From Phoronis australis (Eukaryota; Phoronida; Phoronidae), in NCBI GenBank assembly GCA_002633005.1, contig NMRA01000011.1:780855-844854 (forward strand): 64,000 bases of DNA, written 5' to 3'. The translations under genes were made by a program, and so were the position numbers. The notes under the pieces were generated by a model. It searched no databases and was not told where the DNA came from. It was given only the letters and a program-made list of their open reading frames with translations. Shown piece after piece: positions 1 to 10,900 of the stretch (position 1 is its first letter; each line of letters starts with the position of its first letter).

Positions 1-1085
1 GAAGTTTTGTTCAAATCCTTTGTACTTCCACACATTGATTATTGTGATATTATATATCAGTCTGCCAATACGGGTGCACTCCAACATTTGGAGAAGTTAC
101 AATATCAAGCCGCCTTACTCATAACCGGAGCTTACAGGGGATCCAATAGTGTTAAGGTCTTGAATAGTCTCAAGTGGCCCAAACTGTCTACTCGACGCAA
201 TCTTCACATGACCACGTTTACTTTCAAGTTAATAAACAATGTCAACAACGTGTCTGTCAAAAAAATATTTGATCTATATACTAGACAAGGCCATCGTAGT
301 GATTTGAGATCCTCCACCCCATATGCAATTCCTCCCTCGTTCAGTCAGGCATTCAGAGGGTCTACAGTCATGATGTGCATCAACAACTGGAATTCTCTTC
401 CAGTCTCTGTTAAGGAAAGCAACTCTTTTACGAGTATAAAAAGTAATTTTAGAGCTGTTTTTCATAATTTTGATAACTCAACACCCTTGACTCAATTCTC
501 CCTTACCCGCGATAACGAAATAGCATTGTACAGATCAAGATGTGGCCTTTTCCTCAACTCTGACAAGTTCAGGCACAACTAATTAGTAATGTCTCTCCAA
601 ACTGTGAATGTGGTCAGTGACCATCAATCTTATCCTCATATTTTCTTCAAATGTCCCCTCATCGAATCCCTAGGAGACTCACTCTTTCGTGCACTCAATG
701 ATAACCAATCAATTGTTAACGCTCTCAATTCTTGTAATAATATCCCTACTAGAGTTACATTATTACTGAATGGTAGTCCTAACCTTGACTTTGTTCTCAA
801 CGAATTCCTCCTAAGCAACGTTAGCAAATTTTTATGTACCGTTTATCAATATTGTTGCATCTGATTTCCCTACATGAATCTGTACATATTTTTGTTTTTA
901 TATATCTGTAATAGCATGTCTAAGTATTGGAATACTTATTTTAGATACTACTTAATTGTATATACCTCTATGTATATAAGTTTCATTTATGAATTGTTTA
1001 CAACCCAGATATAATGCTTCGCGGTTTCTGGGTTTGTTATTATTTCTCTGTATGATCTGTGTATCCTTCAATAAATATATATCAC
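1..1085 (+). mobile_element. Non-LTR retrotransposon (LINE), decayed 3-prime end
   Basis: The reading frame is open from base 1 and contains features of the C-terminal part of LINE reverse transcriptases: FVLPHIDYCDIIY, LEKLQYQAALLITGAYRG and a late NNWNSLP. A Cys-rich stretch (PNCECG, about 597-614) lies in a different frame from both the upstream part (stop at 580-582) and the downstream HIFFKCPL part (589-864), so at least two indels have broken it. The noncoding tail holds a stem (1002-1009 pairing with 1027-1034, AACCCAGA/TCTGGGTT) and AATAAA at 1070-1075, as expected where the reverse transcriptase starts copying. The 5-prime part lies outside the window. The clade (Jockey/CR1-like) is inferred. 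It is non-functional. Confidence 0.8.
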
Positions 1086-2640
1086 AGTGAAAAAAGTAAT
1101 TAATCAAAATTACCAAAAGCAATAAATAAGTGAAAAATGTTTGGGATAATCAACGAACCTTATTTTTGCTAAAAATGACATGAAAAAAGGTTGCCTTCGC
1201 CTTTAAGCAACCAGTGTGGCTTCCTTAGAAAGAACTGTGAATGTTCTAAAGGTAATAGAAAAAAAAAATAAAATGTATTGCAGCCAGTTAGAGAATGTTT
1301 AATTCACCCCTATATCAAACGTCAACCAGGCACTAATTTCAAACATCGATCCAACTTTATTTTTGTATTGGAATAGGCAGCAACACAGAAATAATACGAC
1401 TCAAATGACCACCGTAGCCGTAGGGCTAAGACCTTGAATGCCCGGTCCATTACTAAGGGACATGTAATCACAATACATTCCTTAAATAATTTTTTATTCC
1501 AGTCCCTCGGTACTAACCAGTATTCATATCCAGGCCACGGAAGCTTTATCTCGATTTTTTTAAGAAATCTTTTCTCTCCGTAGCCTACCGGTTCAGTAAC
1601 GAGTTCAGCATTTCAGCCCAGGCGCCTTGTTCTGTGATTGTGTGCCAGGCAGCCACTTAATTCCAAGTTCACGCAAGATTCCAAGTTCAAGTACGGAGTT
1701 TGTCAGTTTGCTCTCAAGATCACTTGCTTGATCGTGGAATTCCTAGTTCACGCAACACTCACTTCCGCTTATTCTTGAGATTAAGCAGGATTCCAAGTTG
1801 AAGTACAACACCACTGAGCCTGGGAACCGGCCGGGAGACGGCGGATGAGAACGAGTCATTCGTATCGGGTATGTTTCCATTGAGAGTAAATTTCTTTGTG
1901 GATTTATTTCGTTTAAGTCTTACTTCTCACTTTTAATATGATGCATGCTCATCAGAACGCTGCCGCTTCGCTTCCGCCGCCCAGACAGCGTCCACAAAAT
2001 TGATATTGATTTTGGTCTACAGATGTCGCGCTTACCTTCCCAGCAGGCATAAGTAAAAATGGCGATTTGATTAACAGATTTGCATTGTTTTATGAAGTAG
2101 TTGTTTTTTGCTGTTTGTTTAAATTGCAGAGGTAACATTTCGAGGTAATGATTGTAATTTCGTAAAATTTCAGTATTCTTGATTTATTGATGTCGATGCC
2201 TGCGAATTCTGTGTTGCTCTATTAAAAACCGGCAACGAGGCAAAAGTCCTGAGTGGCCCTGGCGCGAACCCTGAGACCGGAAGTGTGTCGCGTGAAATGA
2301 ATGGAACTCAAAAACTTAGTTCCCTTTTTGTTTTCCTAATTTCTTATTTAATTTCAAAGTATTAGTGAACCCCCTGCCTTTTTCGGATGTTGCACAATTC
2401 TTTCTCTACTCTTGGGGCTCAATTTCGTGAAGTTGTGAATCACTGTCATTGTGTCGGATTTTCCCTTTGCCTTTGTGACTTTGTGTTTGTTGTTGAGTAA
2501 TTGTTGAAGCTACACTTATATATCATAATCACAACTGTCCTGCTTTTTACATTAACGTGACTGTCTCCGTGAAGGCTTATAACGGCAGCCTAAGCTAGGC
2601 ACCGCTAACATGACATGGTGTGAGGTACAGCCATATAAAG
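1086..2640. other. No recognisable gene; CpG-rich patch
   Basis: No conserved coding stretch was seen. About 1800-1870 is GC/CpG-rich and ends in TATCGG followed by GTATGT, a usable splice donor. It could be the 5-prime noncoding exon of SRRT, whose ATG exon has a splice acceptor just upstream of the start, but nothing in this window proves the link. Confidence 0.3.
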
Positions 2641-2670
2641 CCACAGGCGTCCTTAGCTTTAGGCAATGAC

Positions 2671-2703
2671 CATCGCCTCTGTTGGCCCGAACCAGAGGCG
2701 ATG
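2671..2703. repeat. Perfect 11-bp hairpin in left foldback arm
   Basis: CATCGCCTCTG at 2671-2681 pairs perfectly with CAGAGGCGATG at 2693-2703 across an 11-base loop. The other arm keeps the same hairpin at 3562-3594 with one changed base (CATCACCTCTG). Confidence 0.7.
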
Positions 2704-3561
2704 CAGCTCCTATAGGCGTTCCATACGCCGGAAGCTTTACGGCGAATTATGCCTCGCACCAACAAACCATCAAAGTCGCGTTGTTATAAATACCTTTTGC
2801 GCATAGAGGAACACCTTAGGAGGTTGTCGATGTGTTTAATTCCTTCCAACTCGAACAAATACTCCCGTTATCAAACTTTTTCTTGAGCAGTCTCTATTTC
2901 AGTTCCCAAAATCGTGAACTCAACAGTTTCACTCGGCGCACGCCAAGAGATTCTTATAACCAGGCTGAAGGTCAGAAGTTGCGGTCCTACCGGCGAAATT
3001 TGAAAGCAGAAGTTCCCGCCCTTCGCGTACGTGCTGCCGGGAACCAGCCGTGCATTTGCCATGTTGTTAAACATTGACATGTCAAATATGTGCACAAAGA
3101 CTATTAAATGTCATATCAACAGCATTTATTTTTATCAAATACAAACAATAATTAATTGAAATACAATCAGTTTCAAGTAACGTCAATTAAAGACAAATAT
3201 AAGTGGTGGCATTTTCGAAACGAACATTTGACTGACAAGACCGCAATGGCTCACCTTTTGCCTATTTAAAGATTGAGATCATGAAGTCACATCACCTAGC
3301 GAGCGCGGTAAAAAGTGGAGTGTGCGCAGTATATAAATGGTGAGTTCACGATTTTGGGAACTGAACGAGTGACTACTCGAACAAAAAGTGCAATAAAGGA
3401 AGTATTTGTTCGAGTTGGAGGGAATTAAACACACCGCCAACCTCCTAAGGTGTACCTCTATACGCAAAAGGTGTTTATAACAACGTGACTTTCATGCTTT
3501 AGCCAGTGCGAGGCATATTTCGCCGAAAAGCTTCCGGCGTATGAAGCGCCTATAGGAGCTG

Positions 3562-3594
3562 CATCACCTCTGGTTCGGGCCAACAGAGGCGATG
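3562..3594. repeat. Hairpin in right foldback arm
   Basis: Counterpart of the hairpin at 2671-2703. The stem has one mismatch at DNA level (a G-U type pair in RNA); the loop GTTCGGGCCAA is the exact reverse complement of the left-arm loop. Confidence 0.65.
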
Positions 3595-3888
3595 GTCATT
3601 GCCTACCTTAGCTTCTGATCGTCCCCCAATTCACGATATATAATACTAAGTGGTCTTTCACTGGAGATAGGAATTCCACAGATGTTTCACGTCAGCCTTC
3701 TATGTCAAACAAAAATCTCAATAAATTTACTTAAACAGGGATTTAACAAAGCATCAGCAATTGTTCTTTCTCCTGAAAGTCAGGTTTGTTGTGTAATTTT
3801 GTTGGAATTTTTTTGGGAAAGTGGAAACTATACATTTTTGGAAACCTCACGGAATGAAAAATCAAAAAATAATTGATTCCATTTTTTG

Positions 3889-4180
3889 GCGGCCATCTTA
3901 GGTTTTCAAAAATGGCACCGGTAAAATGGATTTTGTCCAATATCTCCACTTTTGGGTCACTTAGAACGTTGGTTTTTATGGCTACACCTGCATTTCTCAG
4001 GTCAAGGAATTGGAAATTATAATTTTTGGGTGCCATCTTGGTGGCCATCTTGGAATTTTAAAAATAGCGCCCGTAAAATACATTTTCCTCAGTGTCTTTG
4101 CTCTTGGGTCACTTAGAATGTTAGTTTTAATGGCTGCACCCATATTTTTGTGGTCAAGAAATCTGAAAATGCAACTTATT
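3889..4180. repeat. Diverged tandem dimer, ~150 bp unit
   Basis: Two copies (about 3889-4025 and 4039-4179) share GGCCATCTT, a CCGGTAAAAT or CCCGTAAAAT block, TTGGGTCACTTAGAA and ATGGCT-CACC blocks in the same order. Reading frames across it (minus strand) are low-complexity and repeat-derived. Confidence 0.65.
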
Positions 4181-4189
4181 AAATGAGAA

Positions 4190-5020
4190 ACATAATCAAA
4201 ACTCCATTTATTAGCAGCCACATTTTCTAAATGCATTCTTCGTGTAATCTGACACATGATCACTATCTTACTTTCTTGTATATTTTGTTCGGAGCTTGTT
4301 TCCTTCCAGACTCTTGAAACTAAAACAGTACCTAAACAACTTATTTACGTTTGAAAAGTATGTTTTTTGTAGTGTCAATAGTCTTTCAAAACTGTGAAGG
4401 CAGTCTATAGATCATTACTATACTCATCACTGCCACCAGGAATCATGTCATCATCACCATTCTGACATTCTGCATTATACTGAAATAGATCTGTGTAAGA
4501 TAGGTCCTTTGATTGGCAAGAGCATCTTTGGGAAGAGGAATTGTTTTTGCACTGGCATCTAACCATCTCAATGATAGCCTGTGGTGCCGGAAGCTCATCA
4601 GTTGTGAGTGTTTCAGCTGGTCATCTTTGTCCTTGTAAATTCATTCTGCAATGGGTCAAGGAACTCCTGTTGAGCAAAGACTGCCTGGCCCCACAGGTAG
4701 TCTCGGACTTCACCTTGAACTGACTCGCATGAATCGTCTACAGGAGTTACGACGCATTGGCCTTGATGGAATTTTTTTGTGCTTTGATCGCGAACTTGCT
4801 GGAGCAGGACGCTTTAAATGCCATCAGGAAAAAGAACAATTGCTCGTGGTTTGTTGAATTCCTGTTTTGTGTATATTTATTGAGGTTTGTGTTTGATAAG
4901 GATGGCTGAAGTGAGGCACCTGTGGAATTCCTATCCCGAGTGTTAGACCTTATGGTATTATATTTGTATTGGGGACAATCAGAAGCTAAGGACGCCTGTG
5001 CATAAAGCCTCTTTAAATGA
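4190..5020. other. No recognisable gene
   Basis: Contains short open frames (4541-4723 and 4651-4857, plus strand) whose translations match no family I recognise. There is no convincing splice or promoter context. Confidence 0.3.
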
Positions 5021-5021
5021 T

Positions 5022-5130
5022 TTGCCAAGCGGCATTGCCTCATGGCTGAACATTTAGGATGCTTGGCTCTCACATGGGAAACCCTGGTTCAAGTCTGAGT
5101 GTAAGCAAATTTTTCAACATTGGTTCCCAA
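5022..5130 (+). mobile_element. tRNA-derived SINE, copy 1
   Basis: The head has RNA polymerase III promoter-like boxes: TGGCTGAACATTTAGG (A-box-like, about 5043) and GGTTCAAGTCTGAG (B-box-like, about 5088). It then shares a tail, TTTTTCAACA-TTGGTT, with the copy at 5301. The 3-prime end is not defined. Confidence 0.55.
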
Positions 5131-5300
5131 CAATGGTAGAAATCACGACCAGACGGGCAGTCCGGAGTCACACTCCAACAATTGTAGTGGAAACCCAAAC
5201 CAGAGACATGGCCAACCTGGGGGGGGAGGCAAGAGGCATGCTTGAACTGCAGAAGAGAGAGGAGTGTTGTGATACGTGACTTACATGCGTGACACACAGC

Positions 5301-5410
5301 CAAGTGGCAATTGCCTCTTGGCTGAGTGGTTTGACGCTCAGCTCTCCCGCTGCATACCCCATTTCAAGTCTCGGTTTCGACAGGTTTTTCAACAATTGTT
5401 GACTCCACAT
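5301..5410 (+). mobile_element. tRNA-derived SINE, copy 2
   Basis: Diverged member of the family at 5022. The A-box TGGCTGAGTGG is near consensus, as in Leu/Ser-type tRNAs; the B-box region TTTCAAGTCTCGG is degraded. The AAGTGGCAATTGCCTC lead and TTTTTCAACAATTGTTG tail match copy 1. Both copies lie in direct orientation. Confidence 0.55.
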
Positions 5411-6097
5411 AGATCTTGAAATATCACACTGGCCGCGTAGTTCTTCTCGTGAACTTGTCATGAAACTTATATCAACATGTAGAGCTATCGACCAAAAGGT
5501 TTGCATACACAATCAGGGAGTCAACCAATGCTTACCAGACCTTGCCTGTTATAGCCATTTCATTTGGCACCACAAAGTCATGACAACACCACAATCGAGC
5601 AAGCACCCGAATTACAACGGGAAATATATATACGGAACTAACGGAAGTTGTAGTCATTTGGTAAAAACTTGAAGGGCCAAATCAACTTGGGAGGGGAGCT
5701 AGTACAAGGGATACAAAACAAGTTCTCTAGTTTCGCATTATTTTCACTTGCTAAGTATACCATAATCATATTGATTGCCACAAAAATAAGTATGAATGTG
5801 CAACTTAATAAGTATCACAATACCATAGAATTTCAGTCATTTGTCTTGTAAAGCATAAAAAATATGGCTTTTCAAACACTTCTTAACATTGTGTAGCACC
5901 ATGTTTGACTACATGTAAAGAGAAGACCACAGTTTGGACACTAGACCTTGGTTCAAGGGGTCACTGGTTTGTTTCTCGGCTGAGCTAAGAACAAGTATAG
6001 ACAAAAATTAGTCATCAGAACGTCCAAAGCACAATTAGAACACTTAAAGACATTGTGTATAGTCTTGGAACTTGTGTATTTTGTTCAGGACTGAAAT

Positions 6098-6219
6098 ATG
6101 GGTGATAGTGATGATGAGTTTGAACGTCGATCTAGAGGAAGAGACAAGTTCCGCAGAGAAAGAAATGATTACGACAGAAGTAGTCGAGACGACCGTCGCC
6201 GTGACAACTGGGATGACAG
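6098..6219 (+). CDS. SRRT: SRRT start exon, duplicate (haplotype copy A)
   Basis: Identical over its whole coding length to the exon at 7834-7955: it encodes [18 protein letters not shown] and onward, with acceptor TTTTGTTCAG ending at 6088 and donor GTGTGTGTG at 6220. The surrounding 1.27 kb is duplicated around a single N. It should be treated as the same exon from the other haplotype rather than as a second exon. Confidence 0.7.
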
Positions 6220-6288
6220 GTGTGTGTGTGGGAGTATGTTTAGTTGCCTACTCTCAACTAATGGCTAAAGATACTCGGTACCTGAATG

Positions 6289-6289
6289 N
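6289..6289. other. Single N marking an assembly join
   Basis: Bases left of this N match 8017-8024; bases right of it match 5022 onward. The N joins two overlapping alleles. Confidence 0.75.
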
Positions 6290-6290
6290 C

Positions 6291-6400
6291 ATTTGCCAAG
6301 TGGCATTGCCTCATGGCTGAACATTTAGGATGCTTGGCTCTCACATGGGAAACCCTGGTTCAAGTCTGAGTGTAAGCCAATTTTTCAACATCGGTTCCCA
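6291..6400 (+). mobile_element. tRNA-derived SINE, allele of copy 1
   Basis: Same element as 5022-5130 on the other haplotype, with a few substitutions. Confidence 0.5.
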
Positions 6401-6460
6401 ACAACGGTAGAAATCACGACCAGACGGGGCAGTCCGGAGTCACACTCCAACAACTGTAGT

Positions 6461-6920
6461 CAGGGCTTGGAATTTTCCGCGGAAACGCGGATTTCCGCTT
6501 TTTTCAAATGTGCTTTCCGCTTTTTTTATAATATTTCCGCGTAAAAAAATCGGATTCGATATAAAATTTTCGCGGCAAATTCCTTTCTTACCGCGGCGTT
6601 GCAGACGACGTTCACCTCGAAAAGCGGAAGTTGCTCTTTATTGTCAACATTGCCGGGGCATCTGGGACAGCGTGGTGGGAGATATTCAATGGCGTCTCGT
6701 GGCGACAAATACTACCGCTCTGCAGCCAAAAATGTGTGGGTTGGGAGTGGACGGGCGAGCTGAAAGGACGCAGATGCATGCTACTGATGGTGGTAACGTT
6801 TTTTTATTTTTTTTTTTTAGTCTTCCCGATTTTTGTGGGGAAAGGTTCACACTGACCATTTGAAGGCCGTAAAAGTTTCAAAGTTTCCGCGTTTTTTGTC
6901 ATTGGTCATTCCAAGCCCTG
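6461..6920. mobile_element. MITE with 13-bp perfect TIRs and 6-bp TSD
   Basis: Termini CAGGGCTTGGAAT (6461-6473) and ATTCCAAGCCCTG (6908-6920) are perfect inverted repeats. TGTAGT flanks both sides (6455-6460 and 6921-6926). The equivalent empty site in copy A (about 5182-5187) carries TGTAGT once, so the duplication is directly visible. The interior is rich in TTCCGC/GCGG and codes for nothing recognisable. The CAGGG ends recall hAT elements, but those make 8-bp duplications; superfamily not settled. Confidence 0.85.
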
Positions 6921-7036
6921 TGTAGTGGAAACCCAAACCAGAGACATGGCCGACCTGGGGGGAGGCAAGAGGCATGCTTGAACTGCAGAAGAGAGAGGAG
7001 TGTTGTGATACGTGACTTACATGCGTGACACACAGC

Positions 7037-7142
7037 CAAGTGGCAATTGCCTCTTGGCTGAATGGTTTGACGCTCAGCTCTCCCGCTGCATACCCCATTT
7101 CAAGTCTCGGTTTCGACAGGTTTTTCAACAATTGTTGACTCC
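7037..7142 (+). mobile_element. tRNA-derived SINE, allele of copy 2
   Basis: Same element as 5301-5410 on the other haplotype; A-box reads TGGCTGAATGG here. Confidence 0.5.
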
Positions 7143-7833
7143 ACATAGACCTTGAAATATCACACTGGCCGCGTAGTTCTTCTCGTGAACTTGTCATGAA
7201 ACTTATGTCAACATGTAGAGCTATCGACCAAAAGGCTTGCATACACAATCAGGGAGTCAACCAATGCTTACCAGACCTTGCCTGTTATAGCCATTTCATT
7301 TGGTGCCACAAAGTCATGACAACACCACAATCGAGCAAGCACCCGAATTACAACGGGAAATATATATACGGAACTAACGGAAGTTGTAGTCATTTGGTAA
7401 AAACTTGAAGGGCCAAATCAACTTGGGAGAGGAGCTAGTACAAGAGATACAAAACAAGTTCTCTAGTTTTGCATTATTTTCACTTGCTAAGTATACCATA
7501 ATCATATTGATTGCCACAAAAATAAGTATGAATGTGCAACTTAATAAGTATCACAATACCATAGAATTTCAGTCATTTGTCTTGTAAAGCATAAAAAATA
7601 TGGCTTTTCAAACACTTCTTAACATTGTGTAGCACCATGTTTGACTACATGTAAAGAGAAGACCACAGTTTGGACACTAGACCTTGGTTCAAGGGGTCAC
7701 TGGTTTGTTTCTCGGCTGAGCTAAGAACAAGTATAGACAAAAATTAGTCATCAGAACGTCCAAAGCACAATTAGAACACTTAAAGACATTGTGTATAGTC
7801 TTGGAACTTGTGTATTTTGTTCAGGACTGAAAT

Positions 7834-7955
7834 ATGGGTGATAGTGATGATGAGTTTGAACGTCGATCTAGAGGAAGAGACAAGTTCCGCAGAGAAAGAA
7901 ATGATTACGACAGAAGTAGTCGAGACGACCGTCGCCGTGACAACTGGGATGACAG
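7834..7955 (+). CDS. SRRT: SRRT coding exon 1
   Basis: ATG in context GAAATATGG, nine bases after the acceptor TTTTGTTCAG, so at least one noncoding exon lies upstream. It encodes [20 protein letters not shown], close to the human start, then RD-rich sequence ending in DNWDD. Donor GTGTGTGTG; ends in phase 2. Confidence 0.95.
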
Positions 7956-10900
7956 GTGTGTGTGTGGGAGTATGTTTAGTTGCCTACTCTCAACTAATGG
8001 CTAAAGATACTCGGTACCTGAATGTACCGGGCACTCATCATTGTCTGTGTGCATAAATATACAAATACAAACACTTCATTTCAACTTTTAATTTCTTGCT
8101 AGTTACTGATTAAGGCGCCAACTGATTTCTATTATTGGTTTGTTGGAGAAATGGAATCAACATTGCTGTCATGACCTATTTACATCATTGTAAAAATGCC
8201 CGTGTCCAAGTTAAATTTACATTGGCGCACCATTTTGGTTAGTCATTTTTCCAGCCATCTTCGGGTGTTTCATGTTTGTACAGTGTTCTTTGAAGAACGA
8301 GCACGGGTATGTGGTAAATGATGAAAGAGGTACACTTTTTTTCAAAAGTTTTGTATTTTTCCTTGGGATGCAGTCTGTGCTGGTAGATGTAGGTACCTTC
8401 CTCAAGGGTTCTTGTAACTGAATTATTAACTCTGGCTGTTTCCACATCTTTCATGTGTTCATTAGGCTTGTAGTAAAAGTTTCTAATCAAAGGTTACATG
8501 GTATATTACTCCACCAGGTGTCTCCACGATTTAGGTACTAGTTTAGGAGTAACAGGGAACATGGTATACTTGTGTTTACCTTTGTGTGTAAAAAAATTTG
8601 GACAGCCCACCACACTCCTTTTTGGCCCCGCCACTCGTAATCTTTCACCAAATCCTGATGGGGAAAACTTCACCACCATACAAAAATCTAATGAACGTGA
8701 AGCCGTGTGCTCGCTGGCATGTCCGCTGACTAAAAACATACTTTAGTTGGTGATTAATACATTGGAATGATAGAAAACTTTTCATACTCTGGGATCACAC
8801 AATGACACATCATTGTCAATGTGTCTTGGGAAGCACCCTTTACCTAGATACTTCCACTTTGTACCTTAGTCACTTGCTCAGGTTGAGGTCCTGTCTTTGA
8901 GAATGAGTGCAACAGACTGCACCTAATTACATCTATTGTTTTCAAATTTTCTGGGGGAGACCCCCCAATTGGAAGGGGATCCCACACCCGCATGCGGTGT
9001 CGGGCTCTGCATCCACTGGGACCATTCACCACCATGCTCATTTCGAAACTCGAGGGACACCATATGTACTACTCCACTAGATGTCTCCAGCATATAGGTA
9101 CTATTGTAGGAATCACTGGGCAAATGATATACCACTCCAATAGGTGTCTTCACCGTATACGTACTATTGTAGGAATCATAGGGAACGATGATATACTGCT
9201 CCACTAGATGTCTCCACCATATAGGTACTATTGTAGGAATCCCAGAGAACATGATATGCTACTGCACTCCACTAGTGTCCTGAGAAACTCTAAGAAGGAA
9301 ACTTATGGAGTTATTGACTAGACACCCTGATGAGCTTATTTAGAGACTTCTTTATTGTGTTTTATGTGTTTGCTATCATGCTTTGGTATGTTGTTCTTTT
9401 TAGAGAATTGTTTGTTTGTTACAGGGTTGTGTTATGCTTTTCTATTTGAGAAGAACTACGACACTGATCTCTTTCTTTGTTATCTCGTCTTAAGCAAACT
9501 GATGTGTTACAGAGGGCGTGACAACTGGAGTAGTCGTAACCGCGACAGTCACCGCAGAGACCCCTATGGTCGAGACTATGATAGGCGCAGAGACCGGTAT
9601 AGTCCCCCTCGAAATGACATGAGTCCACCTCACATGAAGCGAATGAGACGAGATTGGTAGGAACTCTTGTATTTTGCTGCTATTTGGGCCTTACCCATTA
9701 CTTTGATAATAGTGATGCACATTACACCGTCTGTGCTTATACTTACACTGGTCCCTTCATGGTAACAGAAACTGGACAATGGTAGCAGTTTTTGCATTGT
9801 TTTGTTATGTTAATGGATACAGTAGGCAATGCGTTTTATTTGTCCTAGTGTCTCACACACCAGCTTTATCAATCTGTAGGCAAGTCATGGTTAGTATCAA
9901 GTTTGGTACATTGTTTGTGTGGAGTGTCTGTCAATCCGGTTATGTCATTCCACTGAGGCCTGATTTTCAGCAGATGAATTAGAGCAAGATGAGATTATGG
10001 CTTCACATTGAATGTACCTGAAACAAAATCTGTTTAGTATGTAGTTTCACCATTCAAACTATGTGTCACAATTATGTTGTACCAATGCTTTTACTTTAAA
10101 TTTGTATTCTAAATTCAAATGAACCGTGTTTTGATTTTGAGCATTGGAAACGCATGGCGAAGTTGTTCTTTATTCTTTAATACAATTTAAACTTGCGTCA
10201 CTGGTGACTTTGTGGTTTTATTATCAGCTTTTAAACAAAATGGCGCATGTTACAGTAATTGAGAGTGTACTCATGTTTCAGGGATGATGGTGGTTATGGG
10301 CGTGGCTATGACATGTACCAAGGAGGTCCTTCCCCCTCGGGACACAGGGGATGGGGGCCTGGTCATGACATGCCACCCCCACAATCGTATGGAGGTGGAG
10401 GGCCTGGCCAGAGGTAGGACTTTGTCCATCTTATTCTTACATTTGACAAAATCAGACAATGTTTGTCAAATTAATATATATGCTCTGATGAGAACCCTTT
10501 TTAAGAAGACGTGTTACAAGTTTGGTTGTTTGGAACAGGTGGCCAAGGGCCGTCATGCATGGCCTGCACATGTCCGGTACAACATATACCAGACCGCCTG
10601 CAATTATTTTAGTCGCATTTTCACACTAGCATTTTAATGTATCTGTTTTTACGACTGATGTTCATGGTTTTCACTAGTGTGGAGCCCAGTCATGAATACA
10701 TCACCTTTGTCCACCTCTCCCTTCAGGCTTCCTGAGGTCGACTACCCCACACAGCCCCAGATAATGAGCTTCAAACAGTTCCTGGCCAATGCTGAGGACA
10801 CCATCTCAGATGAGCAAGCAGTTAAAAGATTCAACCAGTACAAGATTGACTTTCAGAAACAACAGATCGCTGACTTCTTCCTCAGCCACAAGGACGAGGA

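Larger units (their letters stand above)
2652..3611. repeat. Foldback element: two ~270 bp inverted arms
   Basis: The arm at 2652-2922 is the inverted copy of the arm at 3341-3611, clearly above 80 percent identical by eye, with a ~420 bp spacer. Shared blocks include GAGTTCACGATTTTGGGAAC, CCTCCTAAGGTGT, AAGCTTCCGGCGTATG and CTCTGGTTCGGGCCAACAG. Each arm contains a smaller hairpin near its outer end. No transposase was seen. Most likely a non-autonomous foldback DNA transposon; family unknown. Confidence 0.75.
5022..6288 (+). repeat. Haplotype duplication, copy A
   Basis: Near-identical to 6290-8024 apart from SNPs and a 460 bp MITE present only in copy B. It stops abruptly at a single N (6289), after which the sequence restarts at the base equivalent to 5021. 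It includes two SINEs and the SRRT start exon. Best read as the second allele placed in tandem by assembly. Confidence 0.75.
6290..8024 (+). repeat. Haplotype duplication, copy B
   Basis: Second copy of 5022-6288, offset 1736 bp after the MITE. It runs on without a break into the rest of the SRRT gene, so it is the copy to use for gene building. Confidence 0.75.

Noticed and set aside
4541-4857. Two overlapping open frames near 4.7 kb
   Set aside because: Translations match nothing I recognise, and the region is repeat-rich.
4747-5512. Minus-strand open frames of 77-114 codons
   Set aside because: They lie over SINE copies and their junctions; no conserved protein.
6098-7955. True tandem duplication of the SRRT start exon
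   Set aside because: A single N at the junction, near-identity of introns and a clean insertion polymorphism fit two alleles better.
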